From: Thermoflexus sp042408815
Lineage (GTDB): Bacteria; Chloroflexota; Anaerolineae; Thermoflexales; Thermoflexaceae
Length of the DNA stretch: 64,000 nt
Assembly (NCBI RefSeq): GCF_042408815.1
Contig: NZ_JBHOQR010000025.1
Coordinates: 124,001 to 188,000, forward strand
Direction of reading: 5' to 3'
A model generated the notes under the pieces. The model made no database searches. It worked only from the letters and a program-made list of their open reading frames with translations, and was not told where the DNA came from. Shown here one piece after another: positions 26,139-34,796 of the stretch. Position numbers and translations under genes: made by a program. How positions within the stretch are numbered: position 1 is the first letter of the stretch; each line of letters begins with the position of its first letter.

Positions 26139-27461
26139 ATGCGGGTGGATCTACTGATCCGTCACGCGGCTCAAGTGGTCACCCCACAGGGGCGACGGCC
26201 GGCGCGGGGGGCGGCCATGGGCCATCTGGAGATCATCCCCGACGGCGCCGTGGCGGTCCGGGATGGCCGGATTGTGGCCGTGGGCCCCACGGTGGCTGTG
26301 GAAGCTTCGGCCATGGAGGCCGTGGAGGTCCTGGAAGCCCGCGATCAAACGGTGATCCCCGGCCTGGTGGATCCCCATACCCATCTGGTCTGGGCGGGCG
26401 ATCGGGTTGCGGAGTTTGAGATGCGCCTGAAGGGCGCCACGTATCTAGAGATCCTCCAGGCCGGCGGTGGGATCCTTTCCACGGTGCGGACCACCCGCGC
26501 GGCTTCTATGGAACAGCTGATTGCCGAGACCCGGGGGCGCCTAGATCGGATGCTGCTCCATGGCACCACTACGGCGGAGGCCAAGACCGGGTATGGCCTG
26601 GAATGGGAAACGGAGCGCCGCCTCCTGGACGTCCTTCACCACCTTAACGGCCTCCATCCGCTGGACCTGGTCCCCACGTTCCTGGGCGCCCATGCGGTTC
26701 CTGAGGAATACCGGTCGGATCCGGGAGCCTATGTTGAGCGGTTGATCGAGGAGATGCTGCCTGCCGTGGCGGCCCTCCGTTACCCGACGGACGGCCCGTG
26801 GTGTCCCCCGTGGGTAGATGGGCGGGCGGCCTGGTTCTGCGATGTGTTCTGCGAACGGGGAGCCTTCGATCTCGGGCAAACTCAGCGCATCCTGGAGGCG
26901 GCCCGGCGTCTGGGGTTCGGCCTCAAGGTGCATGCGGACGAGTTCGAGCCGGCCCTAGGGGCGACGCCCCTGGCGGTCTCTATGGGGGCGATCAGCGTGG
27001 ATCACCTGGTGAGCACGCCGCTGGAACATCTGGAGATCCTCGCCCGCTCCGAGACCATCGGGGTGGTCCTTCCGGGCACCCCATTCGGGCTGGGAACAGG
27101 CCATTACGCCCCCGGGCGGGCGCTGATTGATCGGGGGGGCGCATTGGCCCTCGCCACAGATCTGAATCCGGGGACCTCATGGTGCGAGTCGATGCCGATG
27201 ATGATGGCCCTGGCGGCCCGCTATATGAAGCTCACCCCGGCGGAGGCGCTCACGGCGGCCACCCTGAACGCGGCCTGCGCCATCGGCCTGGGCCATGAAA
27301 TCGGCAGCCTGGAGCCGGGCAAGCAGGCCGATATCGCACTGGTGGACACGCCGGATTACCGGCATCTGGCCTATCGGTATGGGGTCAATCTGGTTCGCAC
27401 AGTGATCAAGCGGGGGCGGATCGTCGTTCAGGATGGGGCCCTCCGGATCCCTGGCGGTTGA
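26139..27461 (+). CDS. hutI: Imidazolonepropionase
   Basis: A 440-residue amidohydrolase-superfamily enzyme, the third step of histidine degradation (imidazolonepropionate to formiminoglutamate). Metal ligands and family segments: DPHTHLVWAGDR (about 78-89), GTTTAEAKTGYGL, VHADEFEP and ATDLNPGTSW. An insertion near residues 218-232 (DGPWCPPWVDGRAAW) may be lineage-specific. The ATG at 26139 follows GGAGGAGG. It belongs functionally with hutU despite the intervening relic. Confidence 0.94.
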   Translation: MRVDLLIRHAAQVVTPQGRRPARGAAMGHLEIIPDGAVAVRDGRIVAVGPTVAVEASAMEAVEVLEARDQTVIPGLVDPHTHLVWAGDRVAEFEMRLKGATYLEILQAGGGILSTVRTTRAASMEQLIAETRGRLDRMLLHGTTTAEAKTGYGLEWETERRLLDVLHHLNGLHPLDLVPTFLGAHAVPEEYRSDPGAYVERLIEEMLPAVAALRYPTDGPWCPPWVDGRAAWFCDVFCERGAFDLGQTQRILEAARRLGFGLKVHADEFEPALGATPLAVSMGAISVDHLVSTPLEHLEILARSETIGVVLPGTPFGLGTGHYAPGRALIDRGGALALATDLNPGTSWCESMPMMMALAARYMKLTPAEALTAATLNAACAIGLGHEIGSLEPGKQADIALVDTPDYRHLAYRYGVNLVRTVIKRGRIVVQDGALRIPGG

Positions 27462-27465
27462 GCCG

Positions 27466-28026
27466 TCATCCCAGGATCTCATCGATCCCCACTGTAAGCC
27501 CAGGGATGAGAGCCGGGCTGATGGTCTCCCCCCGGTGGACGATGTGGAGCTCCCGGTAGCCCTGGGGGGAGGGCTGGCGGTAGATTTCGACGTGCGCTTC
27601 GGTTAGGTCTACGAGCCAGGCTTCGGGGATGCCGTGGCGGGCGTAGAGGGGGATTTTGACCGTGCGGTCGTAATCGGCGGAGGTTTCGGCTACCTCCACG
27701 ATGAGGAGGACGTCCTCCGGCCCGGGGTGGGCGGAGGCGTAGAAATCCGGGCGGTAGCGGAGCAGGGCCACATCGGGCTGAGGCTCCGAATGCCGCCCCA
27801 GGCGAATGGGATCCTGAGCGCTGACGATGGCGCGTTCCCCCACGGCTCGATCCAGGAGCCGGACGAGGCGCTTCACGCAGGCGGCGTGACGGCTACCGAT
27901 GGGGCTCATGGCGATGAGCTCCCCCTCGATGAGCTCGACGCGATCGTCTTCGGAGAGGATGCCGACCTCGGCCATGCGGTGATATTCCTCCACGGTGAAC
28001 AGGCGTCGCTGCACCTGAACGCTCAT
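27466..28026 (-). CDS. Uma2-family (DUF820) PD-(D/E)XK nuclease-like protein, copy 1
   Basis: A 186-residue Uma2-type protein of the restriction-endonuclease fold. Conserved elements: EDDRVELIEGELIAMSP, the Asp of QPDVALLR, LLIVEVAETS (ExV motif) and KIPLYARHGIPEAWLVDL. These proteins are greatly expanded in Cyanobacteria and Chloroflexota; their role is unproven, and some have been linked to transposition. It is a tandem duplicate of the next gene, with near-identical blocks and two divergent blocks (about residues 50-80 and the last 30). Confidence 0.85.
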   Translation of the reverse strand: MSVQVQRRLFTVEEYHRMAEVGILSEDDRVELIEGELIAMSPIGSRHAACVKRLVRLLDRAVGERAIVSAQDPIRLGRHSEPQPDVALLRYRPDFYASAHPGPEDVLLIVEVAETSADYDRTVKIPLYARHGIPEAWLVDLTEAHVEIYRQPSPQGYRELHIVHRGETISPALIPGLTVGIDEILG

Positions 28027-28044
28027 CGCGTTCCTCCCGATGTT

Positions 28045-28602
28045 CTATGCCAGGAGATCCTCCACAGCGATCGTCAGCTCGGGCAGGGCGGTGGGGTGGA
28101 GCGTTTCGCCGCGCCGGAGGGTTCGGGCTTCTTGGTAGCCCTGGGGGGAGGGCTGGCGGTAGATTTCGACGTGCGCTTCGGTTAGGTCTACGAGCCAGGC
28201 TTCGGGGATGCCGTGGCGGGCGTAGAGGGGGATTTTGACCGTGCGGTCGTAGTCGGCGGAGGTTTCGGCTACCTCCACGATGAGGAGGACGTCCTCCGGC
28301 CCGGGGTGGCCGGAGGCGTAGAAATCCGGGCGGTAGCGGAGCAGGGCCACATCGGGCTGAGGCTCCGAATGCCACCCCAGGCGGATCGGGTTCTGAACCC
28401 AGACGATGCCCCGATCTTCGATCCTGGAGAACAGGACAGTGAGCCGGGCGACCGCCGCGGCGTGACGGCTACCGATGGGGCTCATGGCGATGAGCTCCCC
28501 CTCGATGAGCTCGACGCGGTCGTCTTCGGAGAGGATGCCGACCTCGGCCATGCGGTGATATTCCTCCACGGTGAACAGGCGTCGCTGCACCTGAACGCTC
28601 AT
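28045..28602 (-). CDS. Uma2-family (DUF820) PD-(D/E)XK nuclease-like protein, copy 2
   Basis: A 185-residue paralogue of the adjacent downstream gene. The first roughly 48 residues and the central block (SEPQPDVALLR through PSPQGY) are almost identical between copies, while residues about 50-80 (VARLTVLFSRIEDRG) and the C-terminus (PELTIAVEDLLA) differ. Catalytic-type residues Asp, Glu-x-Val and Lys are retained. It is the upstream member on the minus strand, 18 bp before copy 1, so the two are probably co-transcribed from the promoter at 28645-28673. Confidence 0.85.
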   Translation of the reverse strand: MSVQVQRRLFTVEEYHRMAEVGILSEDDRVELIEGELIAMSPIGSRHAAAVARLTVLFSRIEDRGIVWVQNPIRLGWHSEPQPDVALLRYRPDFYASGHPGPEDVLLIVEVAETSADYDRTVKIPLYARHGIPEAWLVDLTEAHVEIYRQPSPQGYQEARTLRRGETLHPTALPELTIAVEDLLA

Positions 28603-28644
28603 CGCGGATCTCCGGATGCGGGCCGCTGGCCTGGTTTGCTTTCA

Positions 28645-28673
28645 GACTAATCCGGGGGCTGGGATTTCGTCAA
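28645..28673 (-). promoter_or_regulatory. Candidate promoter of the Uma2 pair
   Basis: On the minus strand TTGACG (28668-28673) is followed after 17 bp by TTAGTC (28645-28650), about 43 bp before the copy-2 ATG. The -10 is imperfect. The rest of this 354-bp gap (to 28956) shows no gene. Confidence 0.4.
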
Positions 28674-28956
28674 ACGAAGAGGATCGATCTGACCGCGCAG
28701 GGTGGACCCCGCCGCCTACGCCCCGTTTCGGGTTCGGCTCTCCGAAAGGATTGCCGAAACTAAGGATGGTGAGATCGATGCGTAGGATGAGCGCCTCTCG
28801 TCTTCGATTCTGGACATTCCCGCGAACCTGCCCTATCTTTGAAGAGGACGTTTTCCCGGCCCTCGCTCCTGGATGGACGGGATGGCCGGGGAAAGCGGTG
28901 GAAACCTGGAGCCTCCCCGGTTTCTTCCCACACCACCCCGGAGGATAAGGAGTGCC

Positions 28957-31257
28957 ATGACCATCGGCCAGCGGATTCCGATGCGCGACGGCCATCTGAA
29001 AGTGACAGGGCGTCTGAAGTTCGGCGCCGACCTGTGGCTGCCGGATCTTCTGTATGCCCGCCTGGTCCTCAGCCCCTACGCCCACGGCCGCATCCGGCGG
29101 ATCGACCCCTCCCACGCGCGGGCCGTTCCCGGGGTGGTCGCCGTGTTGACGTCGGCGGACCTTCCCGGGTTTCAGCGGGAGCCGGAGAGCCACGCGCGGG
29201 CGCTGCTGGCCTGGGAGCGGGTGGTGTATTACGGCCAGCCGGTGGCGGTGGTACTGGCGGAGAGCGAGGCGGCGGCGGCCGATGGGGCCGCTCGGGTGGA
29301 GATGGAGATCGACCCGCTTTCCGCGGTCGTCGATCCGCTGGAGGCGATGTCCGAAGAGGCCCCACGGATCTGGCCGGGCGGCCGCCCGGGAGTGCGGGCG
29401 GACGCCGGAGCCCATGCAGCGGACGTCGGGGGCGCCGGGGCGGAGCGGCCGGCCCAACCCGGTAACATCTCTGATCACGTCCGCTATACCCGTGGTGACG
29501 TCGAACAGGGATTCCGGGAAGCCGATCTTGTCCTGGAACTCACCTACCGGACGTCGGCCGTCCATCAGGCTTACATCGAGCCGCACACCACGACAGCGGC
29601 CCTAGATCCAGCCACGGAGACGCTTACTATCTGGACCAGCACCCAGGATCCCTTTGGGGTGCGGGAAGAGGTGGCGGATTTCCTGGGCTGGCCGGAGAAC
29701 CGGATCCGGGTGGTGCCGATGCCAGTGGGCGGTGGCTTCGGGGGGAAGTTCACCCTGCTGGAGCCCCTTGTGGCCGCCCTCGCGGTTCATCTCCGTCGTC
29801 CGGTGCGGTTAACGCTGACCCGTCAAGAGGAGTTCCTCATCGGGACGCCGGCCCACGCTTCCATCATCACCCTGAAAACCGGGGTGAAGCGGGATGGGAC
29901 GCTGACGGCCCTCCAGGCCCGGGTGATCTTCGACGCGGGGGCCTTTCCGGGCTCGCCCGCTCGCATTGCCGCGAACCTGCTTGGGAGTTTCTATCGCTTT
30001 CCCCATTACGAGATCGAGGCCGTTGAGGTGTTGACCAATAAGCCCGGGGTCGGCGCGTATCGGGCGCCCGGCGCCCCCCAGGCCCTCTTTGCCTTGGAAT
30101 CCCAAATGGACGAGATGGCTCGGCAGCTGGGGCTGGACCCGCTGGAGTTCCGGTTGCGGAATGTAATGGAGGAAGGGGATGAATTGCCCAGCGGGAAGCG
30201 CTACGGCCCCATCGGCCTGCGGGCGTGCCTGGAGGCCCTGCGGGAACATCCTTTGTGGCGGGAGCCGCGCCGGGAGCCTGGCGAAGGCGTCGGGCTGGCG
30301 GTGGGCGGCTGGCATGGCGGCCTGGAGCCGGCTGCGGCCATGTGCCACGTGGACCGCGATGGGGTGGTGCGCATCTATGTGGGTGCGGTGGACCTGCAGG
30401 GCACGCATACGGCGATGGCCCAGATGGCTGCGGCGATCCTGGGAGTGCCGGTGGAGCATGTCCGCATCCTCCAGGGCGATACCGATATGGCTCCCTATGC
30501 TGGGGCCAGCGGGGGCAGCAAAACCACGTATACAGTCGGCCTGGCCGTGCAGCGGGCCGCGGAGGAGGCCCGACAGCAGATCCTGCGGATCGCTTCCGAA
30601 CACCTGGAGGTCGCCCCGGAGGATCTCGAGATCCGCGATGGTCGAATCTATATCCGGGGGGTTCCCGAGCCCCGCATGACCCTCGGGGAGGTGGCGGCCC
30701 TTTCCCAACGCTTCGGTGGGAAGTTCGAACCGGTGGTCGGCCGTGGCTCCTCCGCTCAGACCGAACAGGCCCCCGGCTTCGCCGCCATGTTGGTCCGGGT
30801 GCGGGTGGATCCTGAGACAGGCTACGTCACCGTGCAGGAGGCTGTGGTGGCCCAGGACGTGGGACGGGCGATCAATCCCCTGCTGATCGAGGGTCAGATG
30901 CACGGCGGTGCGGCCCAGGGCCTGGGCTGGGGCCTGTGGGAAGCCCTCCGATATGATGCGAACGGGGTCGCCCTCACTGCCTCCTTCATAGATTATGCGC
31001 TTCCGAACGCGACGGAGGTTCCGCCGATCGAAACGCAGATAGTGGAAGTGCCCAGCCCGCATGGCCCCTTCGGGGCTCGAGGGGTAGGAGAGCCGCCGGT
31101 GGTGCCCGGCGCGGCGGCGGTGGCTAACGCCATCCGGGATGCGGTTGGCGTCCGGATCACGGAGCTGCCCATCACCCCGGAGCGGCTGTGGAACGCCCTG
31201 ACGGCCCGGATGATCGCTGAGACCCGCCTCCGGCATGAGTGGGGGGATCCATCATAA
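28957..31257 (+). CDS. Molybdopterin hydroxylase large subunit (xanthine dehydrogenase/CoxL-like)
   Basis: A 766-residue molybdenum-binding subunit of the xanthine dehydrogenase/CO dehydrogenase family. Landmarks: the N-terminal a/b hammerhead (DGHLKVTGRLKFGADL), GGGFGGKFTLLEP (about 257), GAYRAPGAPQ, GASGGSKTTYT and the catalytic Glu in GARGVGEPP (about 706). The signature AYRCSFR of true CoxL is not seen, so it is not a form I CO dehydrogenase; the substrate is probably an aldehyde or N-heterocycle. The FAD and 2Fe-2S subunits that normally accompany it are absent on both sides. An insertion around residues 135-165 is Gly/Ala-rich. Excellent ribosome-binding site. Confidence 0.88.
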   Translation: MTIGQRIPMRDGHLKVTGRLKFGADLWLPDLLYARLVLSPYAHGRIRRIDPSHARAVPGVVAVLTSADLPGFQREPESHARALLAWERVVYYGQPVAVVLAESEAAAADGAARVEMEIDPLSAVVDPLEAMSEEAPRIWPGGRPGVRADAGAHAADVGGAGAERPAQPGNISDHVRYTRGDVEQGFREADLVLELTYRTSAVHQAYIEPHTTTAALDPATETLTIWTSTQDPFGVREEVADFLGWPENRIRVVPMPVGGGFGGKFTLLEPLVAALAVHLRRPVRLTLTRQEEFLIGTPAHASIITLKTGVKRDGTLTALQARVIFDAGAFPGSPARIAANLLGSFYRFPHYEIEAVEVLTNKPGVGAYRAPGAPQALFALESQMDEMARQLGLDPLEFRLRNVMEEGDELPSGKRYGPIGLRACLEALREHPLWREPRREPGEGVGLAVGGWHGGLEPAAAMCHVDRDGVVRIYVGAVDLQGTHTAMAQMAAAILGVPVEHVRILQGDTDMAPYAGASGGSKTTYTVGLAVQRAAEEARQQILRIASEHLEVAPEDLEIRDGRIYIRGVPEPRMTLGEVAALSQRFGGKFEPVVGRGSSAQTEQAPGFAAMLVRVRVDPETGYVTVQEAVVAQDVGRAINPLLIEGQMHGGAAQGLGWGLWEALRYDANGVALTASFIDYALPNATEVPPIETQIVEVPSPHGPFGARGVGEPPVVPGAAAVANAIRDAVGVRITELPITPERLWNALTARMIAETRLRHEWGDPS

Positions 31258-31340
31258 ATGATGGGTCTGTTCGTGGGCTGACCATCCCTAGCTGACCGAT
31301 CTGCGAGAGAGAGCGGATATCCCATTTGCAGGAGGGGCGT

Positions 31341-32795
31341 ATGGGCGTTGAGACGCTGCGGAACTACATCGGCGGTGAGTGGGTGGCCTCGGCGACGGAG
31401 AACTTCCTTGAGGTTCGCAATCCGGCCCTGGACGAGGTCATCGCCCGGGTGCCGCTTTCCACCCCGGAGGAAATCGAGCGTGCGGTTGCTGCCGCTCAAA
31501 CGGCTTTCGAGACCTGGCGTCGCCTTCCCCTCCAGACCCGAGCCCGCTATTTGCTCCGTCTGCGGGATTCGGTGGAGCGGCATTTCGATGACCTGGCCCG
31601 CACCATTGTCCAGGAGCACGGGAAGACCTTGGAGGAAGCCCGGGGCGAGATGCAGCGAACCCTGGAGAACATCGAAGCGGCCGCTGGGATGTTCGCCTCG
31701 TTGATGGGCTATCACACCCCGCAGATCTCCGATGGGATCGATGAGGAGTGCATCCTGGAGCCAGTGGGTGTCTTCTGCTGCATCGCGCCCTTCAATTTCC
31801 CTGCCATGATCCCCTCCTGGTTCTTCCCCTATGCCCTGGTGGCCGGAAATACCTACATTGTCAAGCCCTCCGAGGTCTGCCCGATCACCCAGACCCGTCT
31901 CTTTGAGCTGATCCATGAGGTCGGCTTCCCGCCGGGGGTGATCAACATGGTCCACGGTGGGAAGGAGGTGGTGGACGCCTTGCTGGCCCATCCGGGGATC
32001 GCCGGCGTCTCTTTCGTGGGCTCCACGCCGGTGGCGAAACATGTCTACGCGACCGCCACCGCCCACGGCAAGCGGGCTCAGTGCCATGGCGGCGCGAAGA
32101 ACGCCCTGGTGGTCATGCCGGATGCCGATCTGGAGCGCGCCGTTCCGGCGATCCTCTCTTCCGCCTTCGGGTCGGCGGGGCAGCGCTGTCTGGCGGGCTC
32201 CCTGGTGATCGCCGTGGGGGAAATCCACCGGCCACTCACCGAGGCCCTGGTGGAGGGCGCCTCCCGCATCCGGGTGGGCTACGGGCTGGAGGAGGGCGTG
32301 CAGATGGGGCCGGTGGTCTCTCGCAAGGCGCTGGAGCGGATCCACCGTTACATCGAAATCGGCCTGCGGGAGGAGGCGGACCTCGTTCTGGACGGCCGGG
32401 GGATTCGGGTGCCGGGGTATCCGAACGGCTATTTCATCGGGCCGACGATCTTCGACGGCGTGCGGCCGTCGATGACCATTGCCTGCGAAGAGATCTTCGG
32501 CCCGGTGTTGGGGATCATCCCGGCGCGGGATCTGGAAGAGGCGCTGGCGATCATTAACGGCTCATCCTACGGGAACGCCGCCTCGTTGTTCACCCGTGAT
32601 GGGAAGGCCGCCCGGGAGTTCAAGCTGCGGGTGCGGGCCGGCAACGTGGGGATCAACATCGGGGTGGCCGCCCCCATCGCCCCTTATCCCTTCGCGGGGC
32701 AGAAGCAGTCGTTCTTCGGCGATCTCCACGGCCAGGGAATGGACACCCTCTATTTCTTCACGGATCGCAAGGTGGTCATCACCCGCTGGTTTTGA
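31341..32795 (+). CDS. mmsA: CoA-acylating methylmalonate-semialdehyde dehydrogenase
   Basis: A 484-residue aldehyde dehydrogenase of the MmsA/IolA type, converting malonate or methylmalonate semialdehyde to acetyl- or propionyl-CoA with NAD+ in valine, thymine or inositol breakdown. Markers: NYIGGEWV at the start, PFNFPAMIPSWFFPYAL, SFVGSTPVAKHVY, catalytic Cys283 in GQRCLAGS and FTDRKVV at the end. The MmsA-typical Arg in the CoA-handling segment (RAQCHGGAKN) is present. Propionyl-CoA produced would feed the methylmalonyl-CoA mutase system at 49.5 kb. The ATG at 31341 follows AGGAGGGGC. Confidence 0.93.
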   Translation: MGVETLRNYIGGEWVASATENFLEVRNPALDEVIARVPLSTPEEIERAVAAAQTAFETWRRLPLQTRARYLLRLRDSVERHFDDLARTIVQEHGKTLEEARGEMQRTLENIEAAAGMFASLMGYHTPQISDGIDEECILEPVGVFCCIAPFNFPAMIPSWFFPYALVAGNTYIVKPSEVCPITQTRLFELIHEVGFPPGVINMVHGGKEVVDALLAHPGIAGVSFVGSTPVAKHVYATATAHGKRAQCHGGAKNALVVMPDADLERAVPAILSSAFGSAGQRCLAGSLVIAVGEIHRPLTEALVEGASRIRVGYGLEEGVQMGPVVSRKALERIHRYIEIGLREEADLVLDGRGIRVPGYPNGYFIGPTIFDGVRPSMTIACEEIFGPVLGIIPARDLEEALAIINGSSYGNAASLFTRDGKAAREFKLRVRAGNVGINIGVAAPIAPYPFAGQKQSFFGDLHGQGMDTLYFFTDRKVVITRWF

Positions 32796-32845
32796 GCTGG
32801 GCGGCTCGCCACCCTCCCGCCGGTTGCTTTCCGCCCTTCCCGCGA

Positions 32846-34561
32846 TCATTCCGACCGGAGGAGCGCCATGATCGTGATCTCGAAGGGCGCCAGGCCCAGC
32901 TCGCGGAGCGCCTCCTCCCCGCCTTCCTTCCGGTGGGTCGAAAAGAGGCACCGTCCCCAGTTCGGGAGATCAATGTTCACACGCGCCGGGCCCTCCCCCA
33001 TGTTCATCGCCACCAGGCACGCTTGGCCGTCCTCCGGAAGCCAGCGCAGGAAGACCAGCGCTTCCTCCGAATCCTCGGCCAGGGCGACGTATTCGCCGGC
33101 CAGCAGGGCGGGCGTGCGCTGCCGCAGATGGATGAGGCGCCGGTAGAAAGCGAGCAGCGAGCCCGGATCCTCCACCTGATCGGCCACGTTCACCCCTTCC
33201 TGATAGTTCGGGTGCACCGGAAGCCACGGCGCCACCCCCGGTGGGCAGAAGCCCGCGTTCGGCGCCCGGGACCACTGCATCGGGGTTCGGCACTTGTCGC
33301 GGCCGAATTGGGCCCCGCGGACTACCGCCTCCTCATGGGGCGTTCCGAACAGCTCCCGCTCCACGTGATACCACCAGCGGCCCAGGGGATCCTTGAATTG
33401 CGCGAGATCGGTGAGGATCAGATCCCGCATGCCGATCTCTTCCCCATAGTAGAGGAACGGCGTCCCGCGCAGCGTCAGCATCAGCGCTGCGGCGATCCGG
33501 GCAATTTCGAGATCGTGTCGGCCATCCCCGTATCGGCTGAGGACGCGGGAGAAATCGTGGTTGCCCATGGTGTTGCACGGCCAGGCCCCTGCTGGCATGC
33601 CGCTCAGCCGCTCCCGCTGGTTCGCGCGCACCACCGCCGGCGTCAGACGCGGGGCTTTCATCAGTGGGAAGTTGAACACCAAGTGCAGCTCGTCCTCCCC
33701 ATTCCCGTAATATGCCAGGTCCTCCGTCTCTCCTACCAGGACCACATCCCCATACGTGTTGACCAGAGCGCGCAGCTCCCGCATCAGATCATGGACCTCG
33801 GGCAGATCTTCCTGATAGCGGAACATCTCCTGTCGGATGCGCCACAGGCGCTCTCGCTCTGCCTCATCCGAAGCGGCATTCCATGCCTTTAGCCACTCCG
33901 GGTAGCTCATGGGCGCGTTTTGATCCGGGAGCGCGGGGTCCTCGAAAATCGTCCCCACTGCATCCAGGCGGAAGCCGTCCACCCCCATATCCAGCCAGAA
34001 GCGGACGACATCGAACATGGCCTGCTTCACCGCTGGATTCCGCCAGTTCAAATCCGGCTGCTCCTTGAAGAAGAAGTGATAGTAATACTGGCCGGTCCGC
34101 GGGTCGTATTCCCAGGCGGAGCCTCCGAAGATCGAATACCAGTTATTGGGCGGCCCGCCGTTCTTCCCATCGCGCCAGATATACCAGTCCCGCTTCGGGC
34201 TGTCCCGCCCGGCTCGGGATTCCTGAAACCATGGATGCTGGTCCGAGGTGTGATTGAGGACCAGATCCAAGATCACCCGGATGTGGCGGCGGTGGGCTTC
34301 ATCCAGAAGGCGGCGGAAATCCGTGAGGGTGCCATATTCCGGCGCCACGTTCATGTAGTCCGCCACATCATAGCCCCAATCCACCAGGGGGGAGGGATAG
34401 TGAGGACAGAGCCAGATAGCTTCGATCCCCAGATCCTGGAGGTAATCCAGATGGCGGCGGATCCCCTCCAGGTCTCCGATGCCATCCCCGTTCGCGTCGG
34501 CAAAGCTGCGCGGATAGATCTGATAGAACACTGCCTTCTGCCACCACCGGAGCTCCCGCAT
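32846..34561 (-). CDS. GH13 alpha-glucosidase (oligo-1,6-glucosidase/trehalose-related subfamily)
   Basis: A 571-residue cytoplasmic alpha-amylase-family hydrolase. Catalytic triad and regions: DLVLNHTSDQHPWF, nucleophile Asp200 in GFRLDAVG, acid/base Glu278 in LVGETED and Asp336 in GNHDFSRV. The opening WWQKAVFYQIYPRSFADANG is typical of oligo-1,6-glucosidases and sucrose/maltose-type enzymes; the exact linkage is undecided. No signal peptide. The ribosome-binding site is AGGAGGG. The gene stands alone, with no transporter or regulator beside it. Confidence 0.92.
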   Translation of the reverse strand: MRELRWWQKAVFYQIYPRSFADANGDGIGDLEGIRRHLDYLQDLGIEAIWLCPHYPSPLVDWGYDVADYMNVAPEYGTLTDFRRLLDEAHRRHIRVILDLVLNHTSDQHPWFQESRAGRDSPKRDWYIWRDGKNGGPPNNWYSIFGGSAWEYDPRTGQYYYHFFFKEQPDLNWRNPAVKQAMFDVVRFWLDMGVDGFRLDAVGTIFEDPALPDQNAPMSYPEWLKAWNAASDEAERERLWRIRQEMFRYQEDLPEVHDLMRELRALVNTYGDVVLVGETEDLAYYGNGEDELHLVFNFPLMKAPRLTPAVVRANQRERLSGMPAGAWPCNTMGNHDFSRVLSRYGDGRHDLEIARIAAALMLTLRGTPFLYYGEEIGMRDLILTDLAQFKDPLGRWWYHVERELFGTPHEEAVVRGAQFGRDKCRTPMQWSRAPNAGFCPPGVAPWLPVHPNYQEGVNVADQVEDPGSLLAFYRRLIHLRQRTPALLAGEYVALAEDSEEALVFLRWLPEDGQACLVAMNMGEGPARVNIDLPNWGRCLFSTHRKEGGEEALRELGLAPFEITIMALLRSE

Positions 34562-34587
34562 GGAAAACCCTCCTGTGGTATGGAATG

Positions 34588-34605
34588 CTCCATCAGGGGA
34601 TGGAG
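34588..34605. promoter_or_regulatory. Inverted repeat in the GH13 leader (possible operator)
   Basis: CTCCATC-AGGG-GATGGAG, with 7-bp perfect arms, lies about 27 bp before the glucosidase start. On the minus strand a TTGACG hexamer is found at 34632-34637, but a matching -10 is poor. It may be an operator for a sugar-responsive repressor or simply a leader hairpin. The rest of the gap up to 34796 shows no gene. Confidence 0.3.
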
Positions 34606-34796
34606 TTGCTACCCGCGAGTCGATGCCGTTTCGTCAACAGCACGGTGCCAGCGCGTGCGGTATCCCTCTGATCGGGATTTCCGACGCGCGTTGGCGAGTA
34701 GGCGCCATACAGAAGGAAGATTTTAAAGGGGCCGGCGGGAATGGGCAATTTCGCCGACGGCAGTATAGGGAGCAATGGCCGCGGGCGGTGGCGAGT

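Noticed and set aside
24485..26140. 551-residue minus-strand open frame
   Set aside because: Only its middle part (25390-25990) looks like a real protein and is listed as a relic; the C-terminal part is antisense to hutU and the N-terminal part has no support.
29809..31236. 475-residue minus-strand open frame opposite the molybdopterin hydroxylase
   Set aside because: Antisense shadow of a gene with intact catalytic motifs.
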